Of a DNA stretch of 36,087 nucleotides, positions 14,206 to 22,177 are shown piece by piece. Origin of the DNA: Subtercola sp. Z020 (GTDB lineage Bacteria; Actinomycetota; Actinomycetes; Actinomycetales; Microbacteriaceae); assembly GCF_002931235.1 (NCBI RefSeq), contig NZ_PSTT01000028.1:1-36087 (forward strand), given 5' to 3'. Position 1 is the first letter of the stretch, and each line of letters begins with the position of its first letter. A program made the position numbers and the translations under genes. A model generated the notes under the pieces. That model saw nothing but the letters and a program-made list of their open reading frames with translations. It ran no database searches and was not told the DNA's origin.

Positions 14206-16167
14206 ATGAAGCGTGCAGTGAGCGTCGTTGTAGCGGCGCTGATGGTGTTCGGTCTGACGTCGGCGTTCGCGCCGGCTGCGATGGGGGCGGATGCCGTACC
14301 CGCGCCGAGTGCGTCTGGTTCGCCTCTGGGTGCCGACACGGTCCCCACTACTGACGCTCTCCCTGGGGCCGACGCTGTGCCCGGTGCCGATGCTGTGCCC
14401 GGTGCCGACGCTCTCCCCGGCGGCGACGCGGTCCCTGGTGCCGACGCTGTCACCTCTGCCGACGCGATCCCCGGAACCGACGCCGCGACCTCCCGGTCGC
14501 TCAAGGGCCACATCGATCTGGGCGCCGCCGGGCATCCTGCAACCGCTGGAGACGTGACGATCACCCTCTTCGGCTGGATCGGCGCAGATCAGAACGAGTG
14601 GATCCACTACACGCAGGAGTGGCACCCCGACGCCGCGGGCGACTTCACGCTCGCGCTCGGGCAATTCGACTACGTGATTCTGCAGTACGACTACACCGGC
14701 ACCGGCAACTTCGCCAGCGCCTACTCGGGCGAGTTCCTGCCGTGGACCCCGGGTGGCAACCCCGGCGGATACCACCTCACGAAGCCCGTGACGACGGTGC
14801 AGACCGTGCTCGCGGTCGGCGGATCGATCACCGGCACCGTGCTCTCGACCGGGCTCGCGGCGGGAACGGTGCTCACGGCATCCGCTCTCCCCTCTGAGGG
14901 CACGCCGCGCACCCCCCGTTTCTCGCGCGCGGTCGTGCAGAGCGATCACAGCTACCTCCTGACCGGCCTTCCTGCCGGCACGTACAGCGTGGAGATCACC
15001 AGCACCAGCCCGAACCGGGCCTCCTTCGACCAGTCAGTGGGAGGCACTGCCGCCCATCCCGAAGGTGTCTCGAAGACTCTCGCGGCCGGCGGTCAGGTGG
15101 CCTTCCCGCCCTACACGATGACGCTGGAGGGTCAGGTCAGCGGACACGTCGACTGCGGCCTCGACTGCCTGGAGGACAAGCGGTCGGCCGTCTCGCTGCA
15201 GGCCTTCGACCCGCCGACGTCGACCTGGCTGACGCAGGCCGCCGGGCCGCTGCTGACCATCACCGGGTCGGAGAAGATCACCTTCACCTTCACCGGCCTG
15301 CTGCCCGGAACCTACCGGGTCGCCGTCGACTATCTCGGGGACAACAACTACGGCGACCTGGTGACCGAGCCTTTCGACCTGCGTGCCGGTGACAGCAAGC
15401 AGCTGTCGCTTGCACTGGTGCGGAACGCCATCCCCGCCCCCGGTGTTCCCTCCTCGGTGAGCTCGTTCATCACTGCGCTCTACGTCGACTTCCTCAACCG
15501 GCGACCCTCCTCGGGGGAGGTCGCCTTCTGGGGCGCCCAGCTCGCGAACGGCGCGCCCCGCTCGGCCGTCGCAGCCGGGTTCGTCAACAGCGACGAGTAC
15601 CGGATGATCCGCATCGACGCCGCCTACACCACCGTGCTGAAGCGCACCTCCGACCCGGGCGGCCGCGTGACGTGGCTCACGGAGATGCAGGCCGGACGCA
15701 TCACCACCGACGACATCGAGCGCACGTTCTACGCGTCGGACGAGTACTTCCTGCAGCAGGGCGGCACAAGAACCTCGTGGGCCGCCGGCCTCTACAAGGC
15801 GCTGCTCGGACGCACGGGCGGCAGCGCGGAGTACGCCTTCTGGGCAGAGCTCGCCGCCCAGCACGGCCGCCCCTGGGTGGTCAGCCAGTTCTGGGATTCG
15901 ACCGAGACCATCAGCTCGCGGGTCTCGGCGATGTACATGAGCTACCTTGGCCGCCAGCCCGACACCGGCGGCCTCGCGACGTGGGTGGGCGTCGCGCTCG
16001 CGCTCGGCGCTGACCAGCAGCGACGAGTACTTCGCGCGGTCGGCGCCGCGCTTCCCGCAGTAGCGCGCGCCCACGCCTCGCGCGTGTCGGGCGGCGCTGC
16101 TGCTTCCGAGGCCGGCTCGTGCCGATTTGTGGGCTCTGGATGCTCTGAGCCAGACGAGCACCTCTGA
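14206..16167 (+). CDS. Secreted DUF4214 protein with repeat-rich N-terminus; 3' frameshift
   Basis: About 653 residues as read. A signal peptide (MKRAVSVVVAALMVFGLTSA) is followed by about ten PGADAV-like hexapeptides (residues 40-95), beta-rich segments resembling carboxypeptidase-regulatory/Cna-B folds (GSITGTVLSTGLAAGTVL, GLPAGTYSVEI, GLLPGTYRVAV), and DUF4214 units from about 418 to 600 (ITALYVDFLNRRPSSGEVAF, YKALLGRTGGSAEYAFWAEL, YMSYLGRQPDTGGLATWV). DUF4214 occurs in surface and S-layer-like proteins. Near 16005-16007 the frame shifts: the next frame gives ALTSSDEYFARSAPRFPQ and a stop at 16061-16063, the expected ending. The read frame instead adds a random tail to 16167. GGGGAG precedes; a GTG one codon upstream is an alternative start. 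Confidence 0.78.
   Translation: MKRAVSVVVAALMVFGLTSAFAPAAMGADAVPAPSASGSPLGADTVPTTDALPGADAVPGADAVPGADALPGGDAVPGADAVTSADAIPGTDAATSRSLKGHIDLGAAGHPATAGDVTITLFGWIGADQNEWIHYTQEWHPDAAGDFTLALGQFDYVILQYDYTGTGNFASAYSGEFLPWTPGGNPGGYHLTKPVTTVQTVLAVGGSITGTVLSTGLAAGTVLTASALPSEGTPRTPRFSRAVVQSDHSYLLTGLPAGTYSVEITSTSPNRASFDQSVGGTAAHPEGVSKTLAAGGQVAFPPYTMTLEGQVSGHVDCGLDCLEDKRSAVSLQAFDPPTSTWLTQAAGPLLTITGSEKITFTFTGLLPGTYRVAVDYLGDNNYGDLVTEPFDLRAGDSKQLSLALVRNAIPAPGVPSSVSSFITALYVDFLNRRPSSGEVAFWGAQLANGAPRSAVAAGFVNSDEYRMIRIDAAYTTVLKRTSDPGGRVTWLTEMQAGRITTDDIERTFYASDEYFLQQGGTRTSWAAGLYKALLGRTGGSAEYAFWAELAAQHGRPWVVSQFWDSTETISSRVSAMYMSYLGRQPDTGGLATWVGVALALGADQQRRVLRAVGAALPAVARAHASRVSGGAAASEAGSCRFVGSGCSEPDEHL
16132..16151. 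repeat. Block-boundary hairpin, copy 1
   Basis: GGCTC-10 bases-GAGCC with loop TGGATGCTCT. It lies just past the 3' end of the SHOCT gene of block A. Near-identical hairpins lie at 24317-24336 and 25609-25628, again directly beyond genes read on the minus strand. Either a repeated terminator or a recombination site. Confidence 0.6.
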
Positions 16168-16168
16168 C

Positions 16169-16405
16169 TTAGAGGTGGCGCAGGAGTTCGAGGCGTTTTG
16201 CCTCGAACTCCTCCTCGCTGATCAACCATTGATCTCGAAGTAGTGTGAGCTGCTCCATTCGACTGGCAGGATCGCTGGGCACGGGCTCGCCGGTCCCCGT
16301 GTTTCTCCGGCTCAGCGAGAAAATCACAACGACGATGAGCGCAGCGATGACGACCACAACCGCCAGCACGATCAACACGTGGTAGCCCTGAAGATTGCCC
16401 AGCAT
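16169..16405 (-). CDS. SHOCT-domain membrane protein (block A)
   Basis: 78 residues. One membrane helix at about 9-32 (HVLIVLAVVVVIAALIVVVI) is followed by a basic, Pro-containing linker and a C-terminal SHOCT motif (RMEQLTLLRDQWLISEEEFE, then AKRLELL). SHOCT (short C-terminal domain) probably mediates oligomer formation; the role is unknown. Its paralogue at 24354-24590 is about 65% identical. It lies 5 bases after the stop of the 107-residue gene upstream on this strand, hence one operon. Position in the block is the same in both copies. Confidence 0.75.
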   Translation of the reverse strand: MLGNLQGYHVLIVLAVVVVIAALIVVVIFSLSRRNTGTGEPVPSDPASRMEQLTLLRDQWLISEEEFEAKRLELLRHL

Positions 16406-16410
16406 CGCGA

Positions 16411-16734
16411 TCAGCTCTCAAACGATTCTCGGGAGTCCCACATCGCCCGATTCGGATCCCAACCACTCACCCGAAGCCAAATGATCGTTTCATCGACGGG
16501 CGCTGAAGCGTACAACGTGCACTCCTCATACTCGTCGGAACGCTCGTCGACCCACGCCTGCGCTTCCCGCACATCTCGTACACCGGTCAGCTGCCATTCG
16601 AGATAGCGATAGGCGCTCATCTCGCGCTGGCTGACCGATGATGCCGGCGGCCGAGTCCAGAAGCGCGCGCGGTAGTCCGGTAGTGGTCGGATGTCGACGT
16701 AGGGCCCCGTGTCCTTCAGTTCGACTTTCATCAT
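16411..16734 (-). CDS. Hypothetical 107-residue protein (block A)
   Basis: Not recognised. The first part reads MKVELKDTGPYVDIRPLPDY and RARFWTRPPASSVSQREMSA, then YRYLEWQLTGVRDVREAQAW, and the end is LRVSGWDPNRAMWDSRESFE. It is Trp/Arg/Asp-rich, soluble, with no signal. The copy at 24596-24916 is about 94% identical, more similar than the neighbouring genes of the blocks. AGAGGTG precedes the ATG. It may start at the second Met, which is the start of the other copy. It is upstream of the SHOCT gene. Confidence 0.65.
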   Translation of the reverse strand: MMKVELKDTGPYVDIRPLPDYRARFWTRPPASSVSQREMSAYRYLEWQLTGVRDVREAQAWVDERSDEYEECTLYASAPVDETIIWLRVSGWDPNRAMWDSRESFES

Positions 16735-16774
16735 CGCACCTCTTATTTCTCGGCCGCCGGCCGCTCTACGTGGT

Positions 16775-16970
16775 CAGTCGTCTCGCGGTCACAGTCACGG
16801 AATCCGCCTAGGTGTTCTCGTCGTCACGCACGCCGACGACCAGGCAGTTGCTATCTCGCAGAACGCTTGCGGCGTCCGTCCCCGTCACACTCGGGCTGAA
16901 ACCAGCAGGAAAGGTCACCGAAATGTGGCCGACACCCTGATACTTTCCATCGACGCATCCAGCGGAGCCG
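16775..16970 (-). pseudogene. Truncated copy of the secreted protein of block B
   Basis: The reverse strand encodes CVDGKYQGVGHISVTFPAGF and TDAASVLRDSNCLVVGVRDD, nearly identical to the C-terminal third of the secreted protein at 24953-25444. The 5' two thirds with the signal peptide are missing; homology stops near 16970. A CAG-to-TAG change at about 16808-16810 also stops the frame before the last residues. This is a dead remnant. Confidence 0.8.
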
Positions 16971-17027
16971 ACGGGAGATGGCTGAAAGTCGCCTTGGCGT
17001 TCTAACCGGGCGGACAAGGTCTCAAGC

Positions 17028-17196
17028 TCATTTAGCAACGCGTCGGTCTCCGAAGCCACCGTCGGCATGACGTCCAAATTTCTTCTCGTGGTAGGCCCTG
17101 ATCTCGGCAACGATGGCACGCTCTTCCCGTGATGGGATCCGCTTTGCCTGCTTTAATCAGCCCCGCCACCACACTGAGACGCTTTGATTCGCTCAC
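17028..17196 (-). pseudogene. Small frameshifted ORF, unknown
   Basis: A GTG at 17196 follows a very good ribosome site (GAGGAGGTACCGATC). The frame begins MSESKRLSVVAGLIKAGKAD, then, after one extra base near 17135-17142, continues in another frame as IPSREERAIVAEIRAYHEKK and ends at 17028. The joined product of about 55 residues is charged and helical, like a small antitoxin or regulator, and it lies next to the MNT gene. No family is recognised. It is either a broken gene or a sequencing error. Confidence 0.4.
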
Positions 17197-17319
17197 GATC
17201 GGTACCTCCTCGTTTGATTCTGGGTCAGTGGTCAAGGCCGTCTTGAGACGCTGAGACGGATCGATGCCGCCGGGCGCTTCGACCCCGCGTGCCGTGGATC
17301 GGGGCGACCCTACCGTCGA

Positions 17320-17652
17320 CTACAACAGCACGGCCTCGCCTCGAACGTCGTCGAGACAGGGTTTGAGCCCGCCGTAGGTCACGAGGTCGACCGGGCGGCC
17401 CATCACCGTGCTAAACAGCTCTTGGAGGGCCAGTAGTTCGCGGATTCCGGTGCCCGGCGGCGCTTCGACGAGCAGGTCTACGTCCGAATCGATCCGCGCC
17501 TGATGGCGAGCAACCGAAGAAAAGACCGCCAGTCGTGTGAATCCACGCTCCTCGGCAAGCTGGATCAGGGTGGGCGCGGCTGCTCTGACGACGAGCTCGG
17601 GGTTCGTCGAACTCAGGTCGTGCGGAACTCTGCGTATCTGGCTTTCCGGCAT
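17320..17652 (-). CDS. Orphan MNT-type nucleotidyltransferase, N-terminally truncated
   Basis: 110 residues, minimal nucleotidyltransferase fold. Its relative at 26002-26475 has a helix-turn-helix before this domain, absent here. The active-site region reads LAVFSSVARHQARIDSDVDL: the second-helix aspartates (D57, D59) are present, but the Gly of the GS motif is Ser45. In MntA antitoxins this fold adds AMP to the HEPN toxin. No HEPN gene follows; the downstream space (17236-17319) holds nothing recognisable. It is probably a decaying antitoxin, or an anti-toxin decoy that protects against the block B toxin. Confidence 0.7.
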   Translation of the reverse strand: MPESQIRRVPHDLSSTNPELVVRAAAPTLIQLAEERGFTRLAVFSSVARHQARIDSDVDLLVEAPPGTGIRELLALQELFSTVMGRPVDLVTYGGLKPCLDDVRGEAVLL

Positions 17653-17747
17653 AAAATGACTCTAGCTCAATAGTGCGTTCTTTCAACTGAGATCGGGTCG
17701 GCCACCGACTCGCAGCACTTCTGTAGTACAATAACCGAAAGGAATGG

Positions 17748-18023
17748 ATGTCCATCCGATGGTCGGCAAGCGCATCCAAGCATGGAATTCCTCGGGCCGA
17801 TGCGCTGAACGCAATTGAGCGCAACGTGTATTGGGTGCCGTCATTCGATGAGCCGAGAATCGACGGAGCACGACGGCCTGACCTGTGGATCGGGTCGAAT
17901 CGAGATCGCACGCTGATGATCGAGGTGATGGCCGAACTGACACCTCCGGCCAACCTCTTCATCTTCCACGTGATGGAAGCTCGAAGAAAGACATTGGAAG
18001 TCGCAGAAAGGAACGCAGAATGA
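17748..18023 (+). CDS. BrnT-like toxin of a type II toxin-antitoxin pair
   Basis: 91 residues. The sequence RWSASASKHGIPRADALNAI, followed by WIGSNRDRTLMIEVMAELTP, is typical of small actinobacterial toxins resembling BrnT, a RelE-fold RNase (a short strand, K/H-G-x-x helix, then strands). The identification is from pattern memory and weaker than for the antitoxin. GAAAGG lies 5 bases before the ATG, and TACAAT (17727-17732) may be the -10 box. Its stop overlaps the next gene by 4 bases (ATGA), so the pair is co-translated. Toxin first, antitoxin second is the BrnT-BrnA order. Confidence 0.6.
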   Translation: MSIRWSASASKHGIPRADALNAIERNVYWVPSFDEPRIDGARRPDLWIGSNRDRTLMIEVMAELTPPANLFIFHVMEARRKTLEVAERNAE

Positions 18024-18364
18024 GCAAGAGCGAGAGAGACGATGATCTGCGTGGCGAGCAACTGAGTGCGTGGGCGGAGAGTCTTGACGGCATTGCGACC
18101 GACGCGGTCGTCATCCGCGGCAACGGTGAAGACTCCGGACGAGCTCTCCTCGAGGCGGCGCTCGGTTCGTCCGAGGCCGTCGACAGGGCCATTGGTCGCC
18201 CGAACCTCAGCGGTGTCTCGGGTCTGGGCAAATCACCCGTGCGCCAGGTGCGGCTGCCGATCGCTCTCGATGAAGCGCTCGTCCAGCGCGCCAACTTCGA
18301 ACACCGCAGGCCCAGCGAAATCGTTCGCGAGGCGCTCGTCGCGTATCTCGGCAAGGCGTCCTAG
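18020..18364 (+). CDS. Ribbon-helix-helix antitoxin
   Basis: 114 residues. The C-terminal 40 residues, VRQVRLPIALDEALVQRANF then RRPSEIVREALVAYLGKAS, form a ribbon-helix-helix DNA-binding domain. The N-terminal part (SAWAESLDGIATDAVVIRGN) would wrap the toxin. ATGA overlap with the toxin gene sets the start at 18020. Antitoxins of this type neutralise the partner and repress the operon. DNA binding at the C-terminus is as in BrnA. Confidence 0.72.
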   Translation: MSKSERDDDLRGEQLSAWAESLDGIATDAVVIRGNGEDSGRALLEAALGSSEAVDRAIGRPNLSGVSGLGKSPVRQVRLPIALDEALVQRANFEHRRPSEIVREALVAYLGKAS

Positions 18365-18439
18365 CTTCGCCTCCACATACAACGGCTTCAGGCGCTGGCC
18401 ACCCTGCCCGGGTCGAGAGCGTCGGAGACCGGGCCCTGC

Positions 18440-18451
18440 TAGCCTGACGCC
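18440..18451 (+). promoter_or_regulatory. -10 element of the mazG/DUF2075 operon
   Basis: TAGCCT at 18440-18445 is 6 bases before the ATG at 18452 and there is no ribosome site. Leaderless start is likely. Confidence 0.45.
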
Positions 18452-18772
18452 ATGGTCGACCAGCCGCTCCGCGACGAACTCGCCGCCTTCGTCGCCGAGC
18501 GCGACTGGGCCCGGTTCCACACACCGGAGAACCTCGCCAAGAGCATCGCCATCGAGGCGGGGGAGCTGCTCGAGTGCTTCCAGTGGGTTCCGGATGCTGC
18601 GCCCGAGAGAGTGCGAGAAGAGCTCGCCGACGTGCTGACCTACTGCCTGCTGCTCGCCGACCGCATCGGCGCTGACCCGGCGCAGCTCGTGCGCGACAAG
18701 CTGGAGATCACCCGCCAGAAGTACCCGGTCGACAAGGCCCGGGGGAGCAGCGCCAGGTATGACGCCCTTTGA
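18452..18772 (+). CDS. MazG-like nucleotide pyrophosphohydrolase
   Basis: 106 residues, single MazG-type all-alpha NTP pyrophosphatase domain. The metal-binding motif is visible in KSIAIEAGELLECFQW (Glu35, Glu38, Glu41) and REELADVLTY (Glu57, Asp60). Such enzymes hydrolyse NTPs or modified dNTPs to monophosphates, and the short form resembles the RS21-C6/dCTPase group. The gene overlaps the next one by 14 bases, a strong sign of a coupled two-gene unit. MazG-type enzymes appear in defence and stress contexts; here the partner is a nuclease-helicase. Confidence 0.85.
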   Translation: MVDQPLRDELAAFVAERDWARFHTPENLAKSIAIEAGELLECFQWVPDAAPERVREELADVLTYCLLLADRIGADPAQLVRDKLEITRQKYPVDKARGSSARYDAL

Positions 18773-20714
18773 CATCACCAGCTTCGACTTCACGCGGGGC
18801 GGAGTGGCGGCCTGGGCTCCGCTGAGTGAACCCAACAGCAACTGGCCAGTCGTCTACGTGCTCGACGATGCGACGCGAAACGCTCGGAAGGTAGCGAGAA
18901 GCAACAACACCCTGAGCAACGTCTACGTCGGCGAATCGCTCAACGCGACATCCAGAATCAACCAGCACCTGGCGTCGACAGACAAAGCCCACCTCACAAC
19001 CGTCCGCGTCATCGTCGACGAGACCTTCAACAAGTCGGTCTGCCTCGACCTCGAATCGTTCCTGATCAGGATGCTCGCCGGCGACGGCGCGTACAGCGTG
19101 CTCAACCGCAACGACGGCATCACCGAGTCGGCCTACTACGACCGCGACCGCTACCAGGAGACGTTCGAGCAGGTCTTCGACCGCCTCAAGGACGACGGCG
19201 TCTTCACCCGCACCATCCCCGAGATCGAGAACAGCGACCTCTTCAAGCTGTCCCCGTTCAAGGCGCTCACCCACGACCAGGCCGTAGCCGTCGAGGGGAT
19301 CCTCGAGGGCCTCTTCGAAGACCTCGAGACCCGAGCCGCCGGCACCGCCACCAGCACCACGGTCGTGCAGGGCGAGCCGGGCACGGGCAAGACGGTCGTC
19401 GCGATCTACCTCATGAAGATGCTCGTCGACATCCAGGCCGCGCCTCCCGCTGAGGACTTCGACCGCGACACGATGTTCGCCGAGTTCTTCGCCGGCGGCT
19501 ACCCGCAGCTGCTCGAAGGGCTCAGGATCGGCCTCGTCGTTCCCCAGCAATCGCTCCGCAAGTCGATCCAGAAGGTCTTCCGCAAGACGCCCGGACTCCG
19601 CGCCGACATGGTGATGACCGCCTTCGAGGCGGGGGAGAGCGACGAGCGCTTCGACCTTCTGCTCGTCGACGAATCGCACCGCCTCAACCAGCGCGCGAAT
19701 CAGGCGTCCGCTGCACAGAACACGAAGTTCCGCACCATCACCGAGAAGCTCTTCGGCCACGACGACACCTCGAAGACCCAGCTCGACTGGATCCGCGCCA
19801 AGAGCACCCACCAGATCCTGTTTCTGGATGCGGCCCAGAGCGTGCGCCCCGCCGACCTCCCGACGCACGTTCTCGACGACCTCGTCACCGATGCCCGCCA
19901 GCACGACCGCCTCTACCCGCTCGTCTCCCAGCTGCGCGTGAACGCGGGCGCGGACTACGTCGGCTACGTGCGACAGCTCCTCGGAGCATCCACCGACCAC
20001 CCCCTCGCCCCGCCGCTGCGGCCCCAGACGTTCGACAACTACGACTTCCGCCTGTTCGGCAGCCTCGCCGAGATGCAGCAGCAGATCAGGGCCCGGGATG
20101 CCGAGGCTGGCCTCTCTCGCCTCGTCGCCGGCTACGCGTGGCCGTGGAAGACCAAGAAGAACAAGGCCGCCTTCGACATCGAGATCGACGGCATCCGCCT
20201 GCGCTGGAACAGCACCCAGACCGACTGGATCGCCTCACCCAACGCCCTCGAAGAAGTCGGCTCGATCCACACCGTGCAGGGCTACGACCTCAACTACGCC
20301 GGAGTCATCATCGGCCCCGACCTCGGCTACGACCCCGCCCGCGGCACCCTCGTCGTCAACCCAGGCTCCTACTTCGACACCAAGGGCAAGGAGAACAATC
20401 CCCGCCTCGGCAAAACCTACGCCGACGACAACCTCCTCCGCTTCGTCAGCAACATCTACGCCGTGCTCCTCACCCGCGGCATCATGGGCACCTACGTCTA
20501 CGTCAGCGATCCGGCCCCCGCGCGTACCTTGCGCAATACATCCCGGCCTCCGTGTAGGCGCGGTCTGCAATATCTGTTCGCGAGTCGTTACTGCATTCAA
20601 TCCAAGGCCCCGCGAGTGGTCCTCTGTTTTGCCGAGCCCAGGAGCCGCGCCCGCTCTTTTACCTACCCGCTCCCGCACAAGAATCAGCCTTTGGGTTTTG
20701 TGCGCGGTGGCTGA
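18759..20714 (+). CDS. GIY-YIG nuclease-DUF2075 helicase-like protein, 3' frameshift
   Basis: A large protein. Residues 30-120 form a GIY-YIG nuclease: VVYVL (32-36), NVYVGES (54-60), Arg66, Glu99 in CLDLESFLI and NRNDG near 118. From about 175 a DUF2075/schlafen-like superfamily 1 NTPase follows: Walker A GEPGTGKT near 205, Walker B LLLVDESHR near 300, and VGSIHTVQGYDLNYAGVIIG near 510. Near 20510-20520 one base is missing relative to the copy at 23850-24275; with it the protein would end YLAQYIPASV at 20557. The read frame instead adds about 60 unrelated residues to 20714, overlapping the TPR gene end. The start overlaps mazG. Likely binds and cuts nucleic acid. Confidence 0.82.
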   Translation: MTPFDITSFDFTRGGVAAWAPLSEPNSNWPVVYVLDDATRNARKVARSNNTLSNVYVGESLNATSRINQHLASTDKAHLTTVRVIVDETFNKSVCLDLESFLIRMLAGDGAYSVLNRNDGITESAYYDRDRYQETFEQVFDRLKDDGVFTRTIPEIENSDLFKLSPFKALTHDQAVAVEGILEGLFEDLETRAAGTATSTTVVQGEPGTGKTVVAIYLMKMLVDIQAAPPAEDFDRDTMFAEFFAGGYPQLLEGLRIGLVVPQQSLRKSIQKVFRKTPGLRADMVMTAFEAGESDERFDLLLVDESHRLNQRANQASAAQNTKFRTITEKLFGHDDTSKTQLDWIRAKSTHQILFLDAAQSVRPADLPTHVLDDLVTDARQHDRLYPLVSQLRVNAGADYVGYVRQLLGASTDHPLAPPLRPQTFDNYDFRLFGSLAEMQQQIRARDAEAGLSRLVAGYAWPWKTKKNKAAFDIEIDGIRLRWNSTQTDWIASPNALEEVGSIHTVQGYDLNYAGVIIGPDLGYDPARGTLVVNPGSYFDTKGKENNPRLGKTYADDNLLRFVSNIYAVLLTRGIMGTYVYVSDPAPARTLRNTSRPPCRRGLQYLFASRYCIQSKAPRVVLCFAEPRSRARSFTYPLPHKNQPLGFVRGG

Positions 20715-22177
20715 ATATTCGAAAAAGCGTCGTCGACGCGCGCCAATCCCAGCCGGTCGTGAAGAGTCCGGAGAATGTCTTGGGCCCGATAGAGATTACG
20801 GCGGATGACGCGAACTTCGGAATCGTTGATCGAGAAGCCGTCGTCGAGGAGGTCTATCTGGATATAGGACAACGTGACAAGTGCATGCGCCACATGCCGC
20901 TCGTCCTGCAACCGCTCACCGATTGCCACACTTCGCAATGCATGACCCAGGGCAAGGTCAAGATTGTGCGGTAACGCATGACGTTCAATGCTCGCGAGCA
21001 CGTTAAGAGCGTGGCCCCTATGGATGTCATCATCGTCATCGGAATCTAAGAGATAGGTGTCCTTTCTGAGGATGTCTAGAGCAAGTGCGTGATTGTCCAC
21101 ATCTCGATACATGCCCGCAAGAGTAAGTCGCGCCCAAGATTGTTCCGTAAGCGAAGTGCTAAAAATGCTGACAGCTAGCGCGACTAGCCTCATACCCTCC
21201 TCACGATCGCCAAGTTCAAATAAAGCCTGACCTTCACCAAGATTGATGCGGCCCTCTGTCTTGCCGGAGTCGACAGCGTCCTCCCGGGGGATCTTTGACA
21301 AGTTCTTCCGCGCTGTCTGATATTGCTTCAGGGCTGAATGTCGGAGGTCATCACTGCTCTCTCGTCTCGCCATTTCGCGTAGAACGCGACCGTGCGTGGT
21401 GTGCGTTATCGCGAGACCTCTATGATCTTCCAGTGAACGGAGGACTTTCTCGGCTCTGATGAAAAGCTTCACCGCTTCAGCCGATTTTCCTTGATCGTGG
21501 CGAAAGACTCCCAGTAAGTGCGCCGCTACAGCCTCGGCACGATCATTTCGATGGTTGGTCAATACGTCAGTAAACTCGCGAGACGCGGACGCGCGGAGGC
21601 CATTTTGCCAAAGGGCCAGACCGCGCATGAATTGGTATGTTCGCTCCTCCTCTAACCCGTAAGCCCGGAGTAACTCTGCACTCGACCAGGAATCGCGTGA
21701 CCTCAGAAGTCGAGATGAGCGGTGCACAGTATCGATTAAGGTATTGAGTTTGTTGACGTCGGAAGGATTTGCGACCACATCCAGCGTCTGAACGGTAACC
21801 TCTCGGCCCCGTATCCCAAGGATGGCGACGAGAGATTCATTCAAGCTGTCCTCTGCCGCAGACAGAAAAATATTGAGAGCTTGTTGCACGCCAGCAGGAT
21901 TCGTGAGGAGAACGACCGGAAACATGGACTCTCTAGTCGATGCTGCGACCCGGAGAATATTCCGTACGTTTTCGAATGCCCCGTTAGCCAATAGGTCGAA
22001 CATGACACTTTCTGCCCACGATCGATGATCCGACTCCGCGAGTTCGCCGTCGATGAGCGAAATTATCGAAGCGCCCGTTTCCAGATCAAAGAATGGGACC
22101 GCGCTCAGTAGCTGGTATGCCTGCTCCGTACGCGACTGGTTCGAGGCAGGATGATCGAGCCCTGCTGTCGAGTTCAA
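20684..22177 (-). CDS. TPR-repeat protein of the HD/STAND-like pair
   Basis: About 497 residues. The N-terminal part (EQAYQLLSAVPFFDLETGAS) resembles the winged-helix arm that follows a STAND NTPase core. From about residue 210 to 480 there are helical repeats of TPR type, e.g. RTYQFMRGLALWQNGLRASA, AVAAHLLGVFRHDQGKSAEA, HGRVLREMARRES and INLGEGQALFELGDREEGMR. A TTG start at 22177 overlaps the HD gene stop (TTGA), with GGGAGA 8 bases upstream; the frame open to 22327 lies inside the HD gene. GC content is clearly below the neighbours, suggesting transfer. TPR arrays in STAND proteins sense ligands, so this may be the sensor of the system. Confidence 0.75.
   Translation of the reverse strand: MNSTAGLDHPASNQSRTEQAYQLLSAVPFFDLETGASIISLIDGELAESDHRSWAESVMFDLLANGAFENVRNILRVAASTRESMFPVVLLTNPAGVQQALNIFLSAAEDSLNESLVAILGIRGREVTVQTLDVVANPSDVNKLNTLIDTVHRSSRLLRSRDSWSSAELLRAYGLEEERTYQFMRGLALWQNGLRASASREFTDVLTNHRNDRAEAVAAHLLGVFRHDQGKSAEAVKLFIRAEKVLRSLEDHRGLAITHTTHGRVLREMARRESSDDLRHSALKQYQTARKNLSKIPREDAVDSGKTEGRINLGEGQALFELGDREEGMRLVALAVSIFSTSLTEQSWARLTLAGMYRDVDNHALALDILRKDTYLLDSDDDDDIHRGHALNVLASIERHALPHNLDLALGHALRSVAIGERLQDERHVAHALVTLSYIQIDLLDDGFSINDSEVRVIRRNLYRAQDILRTLHDRLGLARVDDAFSNIQPPRTKPKG

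Noticed and set aside
18708-20000. 430-codon minus-strand frame opposite the DUF2075 gene
   Set aside because: Rich in Val/Glu/Asp repeats typical of the antisense frame of a GC-rich gene, with no start signal. The plus-strand gene has clear catalytic motifs.
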